From Adhaeribacter swui (lineage in GTDB: Bacteria > Bacteroidota > Bacteroidia > Cytophagales > Hymenobacteraceae): 64,000 nt of DNA. Where the stretch lies: contig NZ_CP055156.1 of NCBI RefSeq assembly GCF_014217805.1, forward strand, positions 5,896,585 through 5,960,584, written 5' to 3'. Under the pieces are notes generated by a model, which was given only the letters and a program-made list of their open reading frames with translations, searched no databases and had not been told where the DNA came from. Of this stretch, positions 1-10,246 are shown one piece after another (positions within the stretch are counted from its first letter, which is position 1; every line of letters starts with the position of its first letter). The translations under genes and the position numbers were made by a program.

Positions 1-1
1 C

Positions 2-1021
2 GAAACGCCTACTATATCCGCCGTAGGTTATAATAGTTTACTAACCGGCACCTGGGTAAACAAACATAATGTTTGGGACAATGAAATTTCGGCTCCTAAC
101 TACTATTATCCTACTATTTTCCGGTTATTCAAAACGCAGTACCCCGAGAAAAAGACCGCTGTTTATTCTACCTGGCTCGATAACCGCACTAAATTAATCG
201 GCGAAGGCTTGCCCCAAACGCGAAATTTGCAATTAGATTATCACATCGATGGCTTTGAGCTGGATACAATTCAATTTCCGCACGATAAAGAACACAACTA
301 CATCCACCAGATTGATGAACATGTAGCCAACGAAGCCGCCCGTTATATTCGCGCTGAAGCCCCGGACTTATCCTGGGTGTACCTGGAGTATCCCGACGAT
401 ATGGGCCACCGCTACGGCGACGATGAAAAATTATACCAGGCTGTTGAAATAGCCGATAACCAGATCGGGCGCATTTGGCAGGCCATTGAACACCGCCAGC
501 AAAACTACCCCGAAGATTGGCTCATCGTAATTACCACCGACCACGGCCGCGATGCCCAGGGCAAGCACCACGGCGGGCAATCAGACCGCGAACGTACCAC
601 CTGGATCACCACCAACGCCAAAGATTTAAACGCGCACTTTAAGCAGCAACCCGGTATTGTAGATATTATGCCTAGCCTGGCCCGTTTTTTAAAAATTTCT
701 ATTCCCCAACAAAATGAAATGGAAGTAGATGGCGTCTCTTTTATTGGTAATGTTTCTATTGTCAAACCCACTGCTTCAGTGCAAAATAATAAACTGGATA
801 TAAGCTGGCAGATTTTGGACCCAAAGGGAGATGTTAAAATTTGGGTAAGCACCACTAACAACTATAAAACCGGGGGCCAAGATGAATATAAGCTTATGAA
901 AACAGTTCGCGTAAAAGACCAGAAAGCCACCATTAACTTAACTTCTAGGCCATCTAATTTTTACAAAATAGTACTGGAAGCCCCGTATAACATAGCTAAT
1001 ACCTGGCTGATAGTTAAATAA
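2..1021 (+). CDS. Alkaline-phosphatase-superfamily phosphodiesterase/phosphatase, 5' end outside window
   Basis: The frame is open from base 2 through a TAA at 1019-1021, so the gene is cut by the left edge; the TTG at 209 is an internal codon, not a start. The first visible residues (ETPTISAVGYNSLLTG) match the nucleophile region of nucleotide pyrophosphatase/phosphodiesterases, where the Thr near residue 4 would be the nucleophile. Metal-ligand motifs follow: LEYPDDMGHRYG (about residues 128-140), TTDHGRD (about 178-184) and HHGG (about 190). The last 80 or so residues look like a small beta-sandwich appended to the catalytic domain. The family hydrolyses phosphodiester or phosphomonoester bonds, usually in the periplasm or outside the cell. 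The signal peptide and first metal-binding Asp lie outside the window. The superfamily is secure; the substrate is unknown. Confidence 0.85.
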   Translation, partial: ETPTISAVGYNSLLTGTWVNKHNVWDNEISAPNYYYPTIFRLFKTQYPEKKTAVYSTWLDNRTKLIGEGLPQTRNLQLDYHIDGFELDTIQFPHDKEHNYIHQIDEHVANEAARYIRAEAPDLSWVYLEYPDDMGHRYGDDEKLYQAVEIADNQIGRIWQAIEHRQQNYPEDWLIVITTDHGRDAQGKHHGGQSDRERTTWITTNAKDLNAHFKQQPGIVDIMPSLARFLKISIPQQNEMEVDGVSFIGNVSIVKPTASVQNNKLDISWQILDPKGDVKIWVSTTNNYKTGGQDEYKLMKTVRVKDQKATINLTSRPSNFYKIVLEAPYNIANTWLIVK

Positions 1022-1052
1022 CTTAGTGATTACAAGCCAATACCAAACTATA

Positions 1053-1093
1053 AAACCAAGAACGCCGGTATTAAGTACCGGCGTTCTTGGTTT
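1053..1093. terminator. Bidirectional intrinsic terminator
   Basis: A perfect 18-bp inverted repeat (1053-1070 with 1076-1093) with a 5-nt loop lies between the convergent phosphatase gene and the hypothetical gene at 1131. Its ends are AAA and TTT, so it could serve both strands. Confidence 0.8.
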
Positions 1094-1130
1094 GTAACTA
1101 CAGGTTAGTTACTAATTTTAAAAATTAGTT

Positions 1131-1580
1131 TTAACAAACAGACTTTAACCATTCTTTAGCAACTGGTAATGATTGAAACGTACTAATTTGATTTTTAATG
1201 GCCAGACTAGTAGCTTCTAATGTTTGTTCGGTAGAGTATTGGCTGTACGGGTTAGGAGATTGAATCCAGGCCAAATAATTTAAGCCGGCCTCCGTAAGTT
1301 GCGGTAATAACTCGTCGGCCACATAATAACAGGCATCCAGCCACGGGCCTTTCACCTGGTGGTTATTATTTAAAATTTTACTGCAGTTTTTTTCTTTCAA
1401 AAAACCTAAAATTTTCTGACTCCCCTGTTGTATGGTATGTAAGTTTTGCGAACCTATCCAATCCACATAAATCCACTGATGCTCAGCATCATACCAAATC
1501 TCAACGTAATCAGAACAAAACAACAAATCTTTCGGTACCCGGGCGTTACTTCCTCGAATAGTATCCATTAAAACAACCAT
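1131..1580 (-). CDS. Hypothetical protein, 149 aa
   Basis: I do not recognise a characterised family with confidence. The protein has no signal peptide and no membrane segment. Its middle part (YVEIWYDAEHQWIYVDWIG, then a helix, then GPWLDACYYVADELLPQL) resembles the small alpha/beta STAS/SpoIIAA-like proteins common in Hymenobacteraceae, but this is an impression of fold, not a motif match. An alternative start is the Met five codons in. It is a single gene convergent with the phosphatase and separated from the next gene by 364 bp. The frame, length and codon use look like a real gene; the function is unknown. Confidence 0.6.
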   Translation of the reverse strand: MVVLMDTIRGSNARVPKDLLFCSDYVEIWYDAEHQWIYVDWIGSQNLHTIQQGSQKILGFLKEKNCSKILNNNHQVKGPWLDACYYVADELLPQLTEAGLNYLAWIQSPNPYSQYSTEQTLEATSLAIKNQISTFQSLPVAKEWLKSVC

Positions 1581-1944
1581 AAGCGTAGATTTAGAGCGTC
1601 GTAATTAGTTCATTATAAGTATTAATACTGTAAATATAAATTATTTGTTCTAATTAAACCACAATTTTTCTACGAAAAAGCCTAATAACTCATCCGTAAT
1701 TATGCGCTTCAGTATTTTTCACATATTATTTTTTTATTTTTCTAAGGAAATCAGTAAAACAATAAACGTAATTCATTAAAAGTTAGATTTTTAAAAAAGC
1801 AAAGTTTAGAGATCTAGAATCAGGCTTATCTTGCTTCATCACTGGTATGCAACTACTACTAAATGTTGTATCGAAAAACAAAAAATCCCCATTCTTGCTG
1901 TTAGCAAGAATGGGGATTTTTTAAATTTTTAAAATTTTAAATAA
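1581..1944. other. Intergenic, 364 bp, AT-rich
   Basis: Contains the terminator at 1881-1921 and an A/T palindrome at 1921-1943. I see nothing else that I can support. Confidence 0.5.
1881..1921. terminator. Intrinsic terminator for the metalloprotease gene
   Basis: A perfect 19-bp inverted repeat (1881-1899 with 1903-1921) with a 3-nt loop. It has an A-run on one end and a T-run on the other, and sits 23 bp beyond the stop codon of the minus-strand gene ending at 1945. Confidence 0.85.
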
Positions 1945-4900
1945 TTATTGCTGCAGAATAACTTTTTGCTGATAGCTTTTACCAGCGGTTGTTACCCGCA
2001 CAATATACATTCCGGAACTCATTTGCCCGGAAGGTTGCCAGGTGTAGGTGTAGTGCTTGCCAGCTACAGCTTCGCCTTGGTACAGGGTAGCTACCTGCCG
2101 GCCAAGGCCATTATACAACTGCACTTGAACCGGCCCGGATTGCTCCGGAACAAAGCTTACGGTTAATTGATCTGCAAAAGGGTTTGGATAAGCGGTTAAA
2201 CCAACAACGGCATTTTCTATCTGACCAAGCTTGTTTACAGGTGCCGCCGGCATGGCTGCTCCGGTATTTTGCGCTACGCTGTTAGCGTTTGGCATAATAG
2301 CATCCATTTTAATTAGCCAGTAATCACTGTTGCCGTAGCTGTTTTGTGTTTTATCGCCACTTATCCCTGATTCAGAGCGCCCACATAATAAATAATCGCT
2401 GTCGGCGGTTACCAGCACATTCCGGAGCTCTTCGGCCCCGCTACCACCAAAACGTCTATCCCATTGCTTGGTACCATCGCTGCTTGTTTTTACGACCCAG
2501 AAATCCGAATTTCCCTGGCTGCTCTGACTTTTATCGCCGCTGGCATTCGAAGAAGATTTACCGGCTAACAACAGGCTGCCGTCGGAGTTACGAACTACCG
2601 TCCGGAGTTCTTCGTCGCCACTGCCACCCAGGCGTTTATCCCACAGCTTCGTTCCGCTGCTGTTTACCTTCACCATCCAAAAATCTTTACCTCCCTGCGA
2701 AGCCTGGCTCTTATCTCCGTCTTTGCCGGAGGAGCTAAAACCAGCTATTAAATATTCATTGTTCGGTAAATTGCTAATAGAATACAGATGGTCGTCGCGG
2801 CTGCCCCCGTACCGTTTATCCCACAATTGATTGCCTTTTGCATCAGTCCGTACGAGCCAGAAATCTTCTCCACCTCTACCGGCCTGGCTTTTATTGCCGC
2901 TTTGCCCGGATAAAGATGCCCCCCTAGCAGAAATCCCCCGTCGCTGGTCAGCGCAAAGTTTTCCAGAACATCCGCTAAGTTACCGCCGTACCGCTTATCC
3001 CAGATTTTAGTACCCGCGTTACTCACTTTAACCAACCAGTAATCGCGACCACCTTGGCTTCCCTGGCTTTTATCGCCCCCAGCCGGCGAATCGCTGAAAC
3101 CACCCAGCACATACTCACCCGAAGAAAGTTGAATAACTTTTTTCAGTTCGTCGTACCCGCTACCGCCAAAGCGTTTGTCCCATTGCTTCGCCCCGGAACT
3201 AGATATTTTTACAATCCAGTAATCGCGGCCACCGCGGCTCGCCTGACTTTTATCGCCGTTTAATCCCGATTCGGAGCTACCAGCCAGCAGATACCCCCCA
3301 TCTTGGGTTTGAATAACCCGATTTAAATAATCGTGCCCGCTACCGCCGTACCGCTGATCCCAGAGTTTTTTACCGGCAGCATCTATTTTAATCACCCAAT
3401 AGTCGTTGTTGCCTCTACCCGCCTGACTTTTATCGCCACTAATACCAGAGTTGGAATAGCCCGCCAATAAATAACCGCCATCGGTGGTTTTAATAGTTTC
3501 GGATAGCCCTTCGGTACCGGAGCCGCCATACCGTAAATCCCATTGGGTAGCTACCACAGCATTGGCAATGGTAATGGTATAATCTTCGGTTTCCCCTACT
3601 TCAAATGGCGAGCAAAACTCATCTTTCTGCACCATTTCGTAGTATTTAGCCCGTACCCGCATCCGGCGCTTACCGGTAGTGGCGGTTTTCGGAATAGTAA
3701 TTTTGCCGTTATAAGTCACGCCAAATTCTGGATTAGGAGATTGGTATACAAATTCATCCGGATCATTAAAGTCGTTATCGTTGTTGTAATCAATCCAAAC
3801 CCCAAAACCTTCGGGGTAGTACGCCCCGCCTTTCATACTGATGGTGTACGTTTGCCCCCGGTAAACCTGCGTGGTTAAAGAACCGGTTGGTGCGTAAGCA
3901 GTATAAGCATTTTTTTGCCCGTTACAACCTGAATTGGTATTGGTTAAGGTATTAAACCGGAAATCATTAATGTAATCGCTTTTGCACCCACCCGTTACCA
4001 CCGGGGTACAATAGGTAGCCGACAAACTACCCGAAATAGCGTATTCGCCTAAAGAACTATAATCTGAATTAGCGCCTTGCTCGCCTTTAACGCCCGCCAC
4101 ATACAAATAATAAGTGCCCGCCGGGAGTAAAGGCGTTAATTCGGCCACTTGGTCCTGGGAGTTGTATGGCACGGTGGCTACGGTGGCGCCGCTGCTATTT
4201 TTAAGGGTGAGTAATAAATCTAAATTGGTGTACTCGGATGTGGGTTTTACCTGCAGGTTGATAGAACCACTCCCTACCGTAAACGAGAAAACATCCTGGT
4301 CGGATTGCGTGGTTATAATTCCTTTGTTATCGGAGGCCAACACCACTCCCGTGCTGGATGCTACCAATGGCCGGGCGTTGGCAGTAGAGTTTCCATGATC
4401 GTCGGTGCGGTAACCAAACCCGTTTTGGGTTGTAATTATTTTTAAATCGTCTTCCTTATTGTTAGCCTTGGCGTACTCGCCTTTACTCCACTGCACCTGG
4501 CTGCGGTAATAGCCTACACCCATAATAGGTGCCCAAGACTGTTGTCCTTCGTAATACTCTTCTGCCGGTGATGTTCTGCCATCGTGGCTTAGCCCTAAGG
4601 TATGGCCAATTTCGTGCGAACCAGCTTCGCCGGCGCCTTTAATGCCACTATTAAAAACCCAGCAAGGAGTATCATCGCCCCAGGTAAAAGAAGTTGGCCA
4701 TGCTACGCCACCTGCCCCGGGATAGGCCACATCGGTAGGCGTAAAAATAACGCGCATGCGGCGGTTAGCCGGGGCATTTTTATACACCGTTTTACTGGTA
4801 GTTATATTAATTACAAAAGGCCGGTAATCTTCGCTGATTAACTTCCATACTTCTACTATTTCTGCCTGCGATAAATTAGCTGGTTTAGCATCAATTGCTT

Positions 4901-5480
4901 TTCCATCGTTCCAGTACGGATTAATTTCTTTACCGCCATCAAAATCAAGGTAAACAACCGCTTTGGCCCCAGGGAAACTTTGCAAATCCGGAATAGCGGC
5001 AGCAGCAAGGGCAGCTGTTTGGCTCGGTACCGTGGTAGTTTTACTTTTAAAAGGCTCGTAGTCAAAGCAAATAACTTTATCTATATCTACCTCTTGCAGA
5101 TAAGCTGCGCCAGTAGAAGTGGAAGTATACTGGTAAGCTCTTTTTTCATCTTTTAAAACAACATATCCGAATAAGTTATTTTTACTCACTTTCAGAAAAA
5201 AACTATTGTTTTTACCTGTACCTGCAGAGCCCGTGAATAATTCACTTTCAGCTAGTTTGGCGGCGTTTTTCACCGACAAGAGCAAGGGGTGTTGACCAGG
5301 AATAACATAGCGGATATTATTAGCAGTAGCAGCGGTAAGCCGGGCTTTATTATTAGCTTTAAACGCCGCTTTTACCTCCTTAACCGAGCCTAGATAAATA
5401 TTTTTAGCAGTTTGAGCTTGCAAGGACAAACTGCTCAGAAGACAACCTAATAAGAATAAACAAGGGTAAATTTTTTTCAT
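1945..5480 (-). pseudogene. Secreted zinc metalloprotease with T9SS sorting domain, frameshifted
   Basis: One gene split by a single missing base. The upstream frame (5480 down to 2748) has a signal peptide (residues 1-22), a metzincin-type protease domain with HEIGHTLGLSHD near residue 290, a pre-peptidase C-terminal beta-domain and a GEVED-type domain. It then has repeats of about 60 residues starting WDKRYGG and containing GDKSQ. At the six-C run 2919-2924 (G run on the coding strand) the frame is lost. Reading one extra G continues the fourth repeat as ASLSGQSGNKSQAGRGG and joins the frame that runs to 1945. With one base added the length is 3537, exactly divisible by 3 (1178 aa). The downstream part holds the remaining repeats (seven in all) and a type A T9SS sorting domain (AYPNPFADQLTVSF to the C terminus). 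As read, the product has 910 aa with about 56 aberrant residues and lacks the sorting signal. It could be a true mutation, slippage or a homopolymer sequencing error. Confidence 0.85.
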
Positions 5481-5894
5481 ATTATTTAAAAATCACGTGA
5501 AGGCAAAACTTAATAACCAATGGAACAATTCCGGTGCTTTATTTACGCACAATGCGGGAACAGGGATAACAGCTATTAGAAGTTTTATTGCACAAAAAGT
5601 ATACTAAAATTGCTAAAATAATACAGATATGTAAATTATAAGGATTTTGATTTGATAGGTGTAATAAGAGTAAATTTAACAATAAATCCCGGAGATTCGC
5701 CTGAATAGATTAAAGGAAAAATGTAACAACAACCTGAGTGCTAAAACCTTGTTTGCGGGGAAGCTATTTTTACTCAAATATAAGCGATCTGTTAAGGATG
5801 CGCAACTAGCTATGTAAAGTATTATAAAAGAACACCAGTAACCCCCGCAGCAGATTTTTTAAAAATTTTAAGTACTAATTGCTTTTATTATTGA
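5481..5894. other. Intergenic, 414 bp
   Basis: Lies between the HTCS 3' end and the metalloprotease start. It holds an A/T palindrome at 5852-5872 just after the HTCS stop codon and a possible minus-strand promoter at 5775-5805. No ORF or RNA was recognised. Confidence 0.4.
5775..5805 (-). promoter_or_regulatory. Possible Bacteroidota-type promoter for the metalloprotease gene
   Basis: Read on the minus strand there is TTG, a 20-nt spacer, then TATATTTG, which fits the Bacteroidota -33 TTG / -7 TAnnTTTG pattern. It would leave a long leader of about 290 nt before the start at 5480, which weakens the call. Confidence 0.3.
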
Positions 5895-8800
5895 TTAAAC
5901 TTTTACGCGTTTTCCCGCCGCAAATGCCGAGGGCAACTCGTTAAACTCTTGTTTAAAGTACTTAGTAAAATATTTCGGATTGTTAAATCCTACTTCATAG
6001 GCTACTTCGGCTACGGTAAGCTGGCTTTGGCTTAAAAGCTGCGCGGCTCGTTTTAAACGTACCGTCCGGATAAATTCCAGGGGCGTTTTGCCCGTAATGG
6101 CCGTTAGTTTTTTATACAGGTAAACCCGGCTCATGCCTAGTTCGCGGCTAAGCTCTTCTACCGAAAAATCGGGGTTGGCAATATTCTTTTCGGTAAAGGC
6201 CACGGCTTTTTGAATCAGTTTTTCGTCGAGCGGCGTAATGGCAATATCCTGAGGTTTTACTTCTAATTTATGCTCTAAAGCCGTACGAAAAGCCGCTTGT
6301 TGCCCCATTAAATTCTTTATCCGGGAAAGTAAAATTTCAAAATTAAATGGCTTGGTTATGTAGTCGCTGGCACCGGTTTCGTAGCCAAGCAGGCGTTGTT
6401 CTTCGGTAGCGTTGGCCGTTAAAAGTATAACCGGAATATGGGCTGTGCGGGAATCTTTTTTTAATTTCCGGCTTAAAGCCATGCCATCCATTTCGGGCAT
6501 TATTACATCACTCACAATTAAATCCGGGAGCAGCGAAACAGCCTGGTTCCAGCCTTGTTTGCCGTTTGTTGCTTCTTCTACCCGGTAAAAAACCCGCAAA
6601 TTATCTTTTAGGTAAAACCGGAAATCTTCGTTATCCTCTACAAGTAGTACCACCGGTTTTTTCCGGTTATTTTCATTTTTAAAAGTTGTTTGATTTGCTG
6701 ATGCCAGGGCGCTTAAAACCCGAACCTCGCTGGCGGCCGGGCTAATTTCGGGTAAAATTACTTCTTCCTGTACTACTGGCAACATAATGGTAAAACAGGT
6801 TCCCTGGCCGGGCAAGCTTTGCATGGTAATCTGGCCGTGGTGCAGTTTCACGAATTCTTTGGTAATGGCCAAACCAATGCCACTGCCCTGATTAATGATA
6901 GAACCCGGTAAATCGCTTTGAAAAAAGCGCTGAAATACTTTTTCCTGATCTTCTGCCGGAATTCCAATACCGGTATCTTTTACCTGTATAACCAGATTTT
7001 TGCGTTCTACATCGGTAGTAAAATCGGCTACCGTTACTTCTATCGAAACTTTGCCGCCTTCAGGGGTAAACTTAAAGGCATTAGAAAGCAAGTTAAACAG
7101 TATTTTCTCTAGTTTATCCTGGTCCAGATGGGTTTGCAGGTGCGCTACCGTAGCCTGAAAAGTGAGTTGAATATTCTTATTTTCTGAAATGTCCGAGAAA
7201 GAATAAACAATATCGCGGATAAAAGGAATAACATCTACCGGCGTAGGATGTAAGGCAATTTCCTGAACTTCCATTTTCCGGAAATCGAGCAATTGATTAA
7301 CTAAATTTAACAACCGGCGGGCATTGCGGTAAATAAGTTGTAATTGTTTGTTTGGCTCGCCCGGGCTACTATTTTCTTTTAGTAATTTTTCTAAAGGTGA
7401 TAAAATTAAAGTAAGCGGCGTGCGAAACTCGTGGCTGATATTGGTAAAAAACCGAATTTTAAGCATATCCAGTTCATGGCGGCGCTGGCCTTCTAAGCGC
7501 TCCTGGGCTAATTTGTACTTCAGCCTTTCTTGTCCCAGTACTATTTGCCGGGCCAGCCACAAAGCCAATATTATCAGCAATATATATATCCCCAGTGCCA
7601 GGTTGGTTTTCCAGAACGGGGGCAGAATCGTAATTTTTAAAGCCGCGCCTTTGGGGTTCCAGAGGCCATCGTTGTTCGTAGCTTTAACCCGGAAAGTATA
7701 GGTACCAGGATCCAGGTTGGTAAAAGTAACCCGGTGCAATTTATTATCTACGGTTAACCATTGCTCATTAAAACCTTCTAGTTGGTAAGCATATTGATTT
7801 TTTTCGGGTTGCAAAAAGTTTAAAGCCGCAAAACCAATGGTAAACATATTCTCGTGATGATGCAAGGTTATTTCGGGCAGTTGGTTTATGGCCTTGGTTA
7901 AAAGTACCCGGTCATGAACTGTAGCGCCGGGCTTTACTGGTTGATTAAACAACTGAAAACTGGTTAAAACCACGGCCGGTGCTTGTTTGTTTACTCCCAG
8001 CTTACCCGGATGAAATAGGTTAAAACCGTTACTACCACCAAAAAGTAAATCGCCGGACCTGGTTTTCAGAAAAGCGTTGTCGTTAAAAGCTTTGTCCTGC
8101 AAGCCATCCGAAACATCGTAATTTTTAAATTGGAGGGTGTAGCCTGCGTTGGTTGTTGCTTTACAGACTTTTACGTTAGAGATACCGTTCTGCGTGGAAA
8201 GCCACATGGTTTGCTGATCGTCTTCTACTATACCCTGGATGGCATTATCGGGCAATCCGTTTTCCTGGCGGAAACTGTAAATCTTATTTTTAAGCGGGTC
8301 CAGAATATTTAATCCTTCGTTCGTGCCAATCCAGATTAAGCCGCGGCTATCTTCTTTAACCGTAACAACATTGTTGCTGCTTAAGCCCTGGGGGTTGTTG
8401 TTATTATTTACGTAGTGAGTAAACTTGCCCGTTCGATGGTCTTTTTTATCTACTCCGTAAGCGGTGCCCACCCATAAATTGCCAACTTTATCTTCGGTAA
8501 TAGAAAAAATATAATCCGAATGGATTGAACCCGGCGCGTTAGCCCGGCAATGTTGAAATTTCCCGGTTTGCCGGTCCAGTAAGTCCAGGCCGCCGCCCAA
8601 AGTACCTACCCACAAATTATTCTTAGAATCTTCGTAGATTTCCCAAACCCGGTCGTCGGCTAAGCTATGCGGGTCATCGGCCTGATGCTGGTAATGGGTG
8701 AAAGTTTTACCATCAAACTTATTTAAACCGCCGTAATAAGTACCCAACCACAAGTTTTGCTGCTTATCCAGGTGCATGCCTACAATTACGTTATTGCTTA

Positions 8801-10049
8801 AACTATTTTTATCGTGCGGGTTATGCGTAAACTGCGTAAAACGGTTGGTGGCCCGGTTAAAATAAAGCAAGCCGGCCCCGTTGGTGCCAATGTAAATATT
8901 GCCTTGAGCATCTTCTACAAACCGGTTCACATCGTTGTAAGGTAAACTGGCCGGGTTTGCTGCCTGATACCGGTAAACCGGAAACTTATTGCTGTTGGGA
9001 TGATAGTAACTAATGCCGGCCTTGTAAGTACCAATCCAGATAATATTGGCCTTGTCGCGGTACAAAGCATAAATGCTATTCTGGCTGATACTTTGTTCTT
9101 CGTCCAGGTTTTGCAGCAGGTACTCAATTGTATTTTTTTTCTTGTCAATCACGTTTACGCCACCATGATCAGTACCAATCCAGATTTTGCCATTTTGCTC
9201 CTGCACAATGCTGCGCACCAGGTCATTATTTAAAGGTAGGCTTTGCGATTGCCGATGGTAACGGCTAAATTTTAAATTTTTAGAATTTAAGTAAATAACT
9301 CCCAGGGGTACTTCTTCCTGGTAAATCCAAATATCGCCCGCATCGTCGGCGAAAAGCTTAAAGTTTTGTTCTGTTCCGGCGGTAGCGGGCCGCACGTAGT
9401 GCGAAGAGTAAAGCAATGCCCAATTGGAGCTACTTCGTTTTTCCAGCATACCATCGCGGTAAATTACCCAGAAATTTCCTTTATTGTCCTGAATTAAATC
9501 GGATAACTGGGAGGAGTGCAATGCCGATTGCGCGTTTGCCTGATTGGTAAAAGTCTGGGTTTGCTTATTTTTAGGATTGTATTGGTACAAGCCTTGCGTA
9601 TTGTGCACAAACCAAAAATTACCCGCCAGATCTTTTACTACTTTCGTAATCGCCGAATCGGGTAGGGCGTATTTTTGCATCCAGCGGCGCAGGTTAGGTT
9701 CAAACGATTCGGTTACGGGATTATAAATACTTAAACCCGCCCTAGTATTTACCCAAATAGTTTGCTCCGGCCCTTCATAAATCGAAAGGATGTAATTATT
9801 AGGCAGGGTTGTTTTATCCCGGCTATCGTGGCGAAATGTCTTAAAAGTAGTTCCATCGTACCGGTTTAAACCGGTCATGGTACCGAACCACAAAAAGCCC
9901 TGGCTGTCTTCTAAAATACAATTAATCTGATTATTGCTTAAACCTTTATCGTTGGCAATCCGGGTAAATTTATACTGGCCGGGTTGCGCCATTATAGGCT
10001 GGAAAGAGATTAAACCAAGTAGAAAAAACAGAAAAAATTTAAAATTCAT
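5895..10049 (-). CDS. Hybrid two-component system regulator (HTCS), 1384 aa
   Basis: A single-chain sensor kinase plus transcription factor that senses a glycan fragment in the periplasm and activates a polysaccharide utilization locus. In order it has a signal peptide (1-21), many Reg_prop repeats (signatures like GFLWFGT, NIWIGT and NLWVGT) forming two propellers to about residue 735, and a Y_Y_Y domain (about 750-805). A transmembrane helix follows at about 815-838. The HisKA motif ISHEFRTPLT has its His near 873, and the ATPase motifs are LLSNAFKFTPEGG and VKDTGIGIPAE. A receiver domain has its phospho-acceptor Asp in LIVSDVIMPEMDG near 1180, and a C-terminal AraC-type DNA-binding domain covers about 1285-1384. 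All key residues are present and the length is usual. It is the last gene of the minus-strand locus, 197 bp after the GH43-like gene, and is the natural regulator of the susCD operon. Confidence 0.95.
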   Translation of the reverse strand: MNFKFFLFFLLGLISFQPIMAQPGQYKFTRIANDKGLSNNQINCILEDSQGFLWFGTMTGLNRYDGTTFKTFRHDSRDKTTLPNNYILSIYEGPEQTIWVNTRAGLSIYNPVTESFEPNLRRWMQKYALPDSAITKVVKDLAGNFWFVHNTQGLYQYNPKNKQTQTFTNQANAQSALHSSQLSDLIQDNKGNFWVIYRDGMLEKRSSSNWALLYSSHYVRPATAGTEQNFKLFADDAGDIWIYQEEVPLGVIYLNSKNLKFSRYHRQSQSLPLNNDLVRSIVQEQNGKIWIGTDHGGVNVIDKKKNTIEYLLQNLDEEQSISQNSIYALYRDKANIIWIGTYKAGISYYHPNSNKFPVYRYQAANPASLPYNDVNRFVEDAQGNIYIGTNGAGLLYFNRATNRFTQFTHNPHDKNSLSNNVIVGMHLDKQQNLWLGTYYGGLNKFDGKTFTHYQHQADDPHSLADDRVWEIYEDSKNNLWVGTLGGGLDLLDRQTGKFQHCRANAPGSIHSDYIFSITEDKVGNLWVGTAYGVDKKDHRTGKFTHYVNNNNNPQGLSSNNVVTVKEDSRGLIWIGTNEGLNILDPLKNKIYSFRQENGLPDNAIQGIVEDDQQTMWLSTQNGISNVKVCKATTNAGYTLQFKNYDVSDGLQDKAFNDNAFLKTRSGDLLFGGSNGFNLFHPGKLGVNKQAPAVVLTSFQLFNQPVKPGATVHDRVLLTKAINQLPEITLHHHENMFTIGFAALNFLQPEKNQYAYQLEGFNEQWLTVDNKLHRVTFTNLDPGTYTFRVKATNNDGLWNPKGAALKITILPPFWKTNLALGIYILLIILALWLARQIVLGQERLKYKLAQERLEGQRRHELDMLKIRFFTNISHEFRTPLTLILSPLEKLLKENSSPGEPNKQLQLIYRNARRLLNLVNQLLDFRKMEVQEIALHPTPVDVIPFIRDIVYSFSDISENKNIQLTFQATVAHLQTHLDQDKLEKILFNLLSNAFKFTPEGGKVSIEVTVADFTTDVERKNLVIQVKDTGIGIPAEDQEKVFQRFFQSDLPGSIINQGSGIGLAITKEFVKLHHGQITMQSLPGQGTCFTIMLPVVQEEVILPEISPAASEVRVLSALASANQTTFKNENNRKKPVVLLVEDNEDFRFYLKDNLRVFYRVEEATNGKQGWNQAVSLLPDLIVSDVIMPEMDGMALSRKLKKDSRTAHIPVILLTANATEEQRLLGYETGASDYITKPFNFEILLSRIKNLMGQQAAFRTALEHKLEVKPQDIAITPLDEKLIQKAVAFTEKNIANPDFSVEELSRELGMSRVYLYKKLTAITGKTPLEFIRTVRLKRAAQLLSQSQLTVAEVAYEVGFNNPKYFTKYFKQEFNELPSAFAAGKRVKV

Positions 10050-10246
10050 GCTGAAGTAAGAAACGGGCTTTCCTTGCGGTTTACTTTGCCCAGGGCAACC
10101 AATCTTTGTGCGTGCATAAGTAAGTGCCAGAAAGTACTAGCGTAACGCGAATCTTTACCGGAAAGTGCGAAGCTAGCAACATGCACCCGCAAATTATAGC
10201 AGCCGATTTTAGATAGATAAAGCTTGCGCAGGAGTTTAAGCTAAAT

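Noticed and set aside
209-211. TTG as start of the first gene
   Set aside because: The same frame is open to the left edge and encodes the expected nucleophile region of the family upstream of it.
1945-3560. CRISPR-like periodicity
   Set aside because: The ~180-bp periodicity is a protein repeat with diverged DNA, not short direct repeats with unique spacers. No CRISPR array was seen elsewhere.
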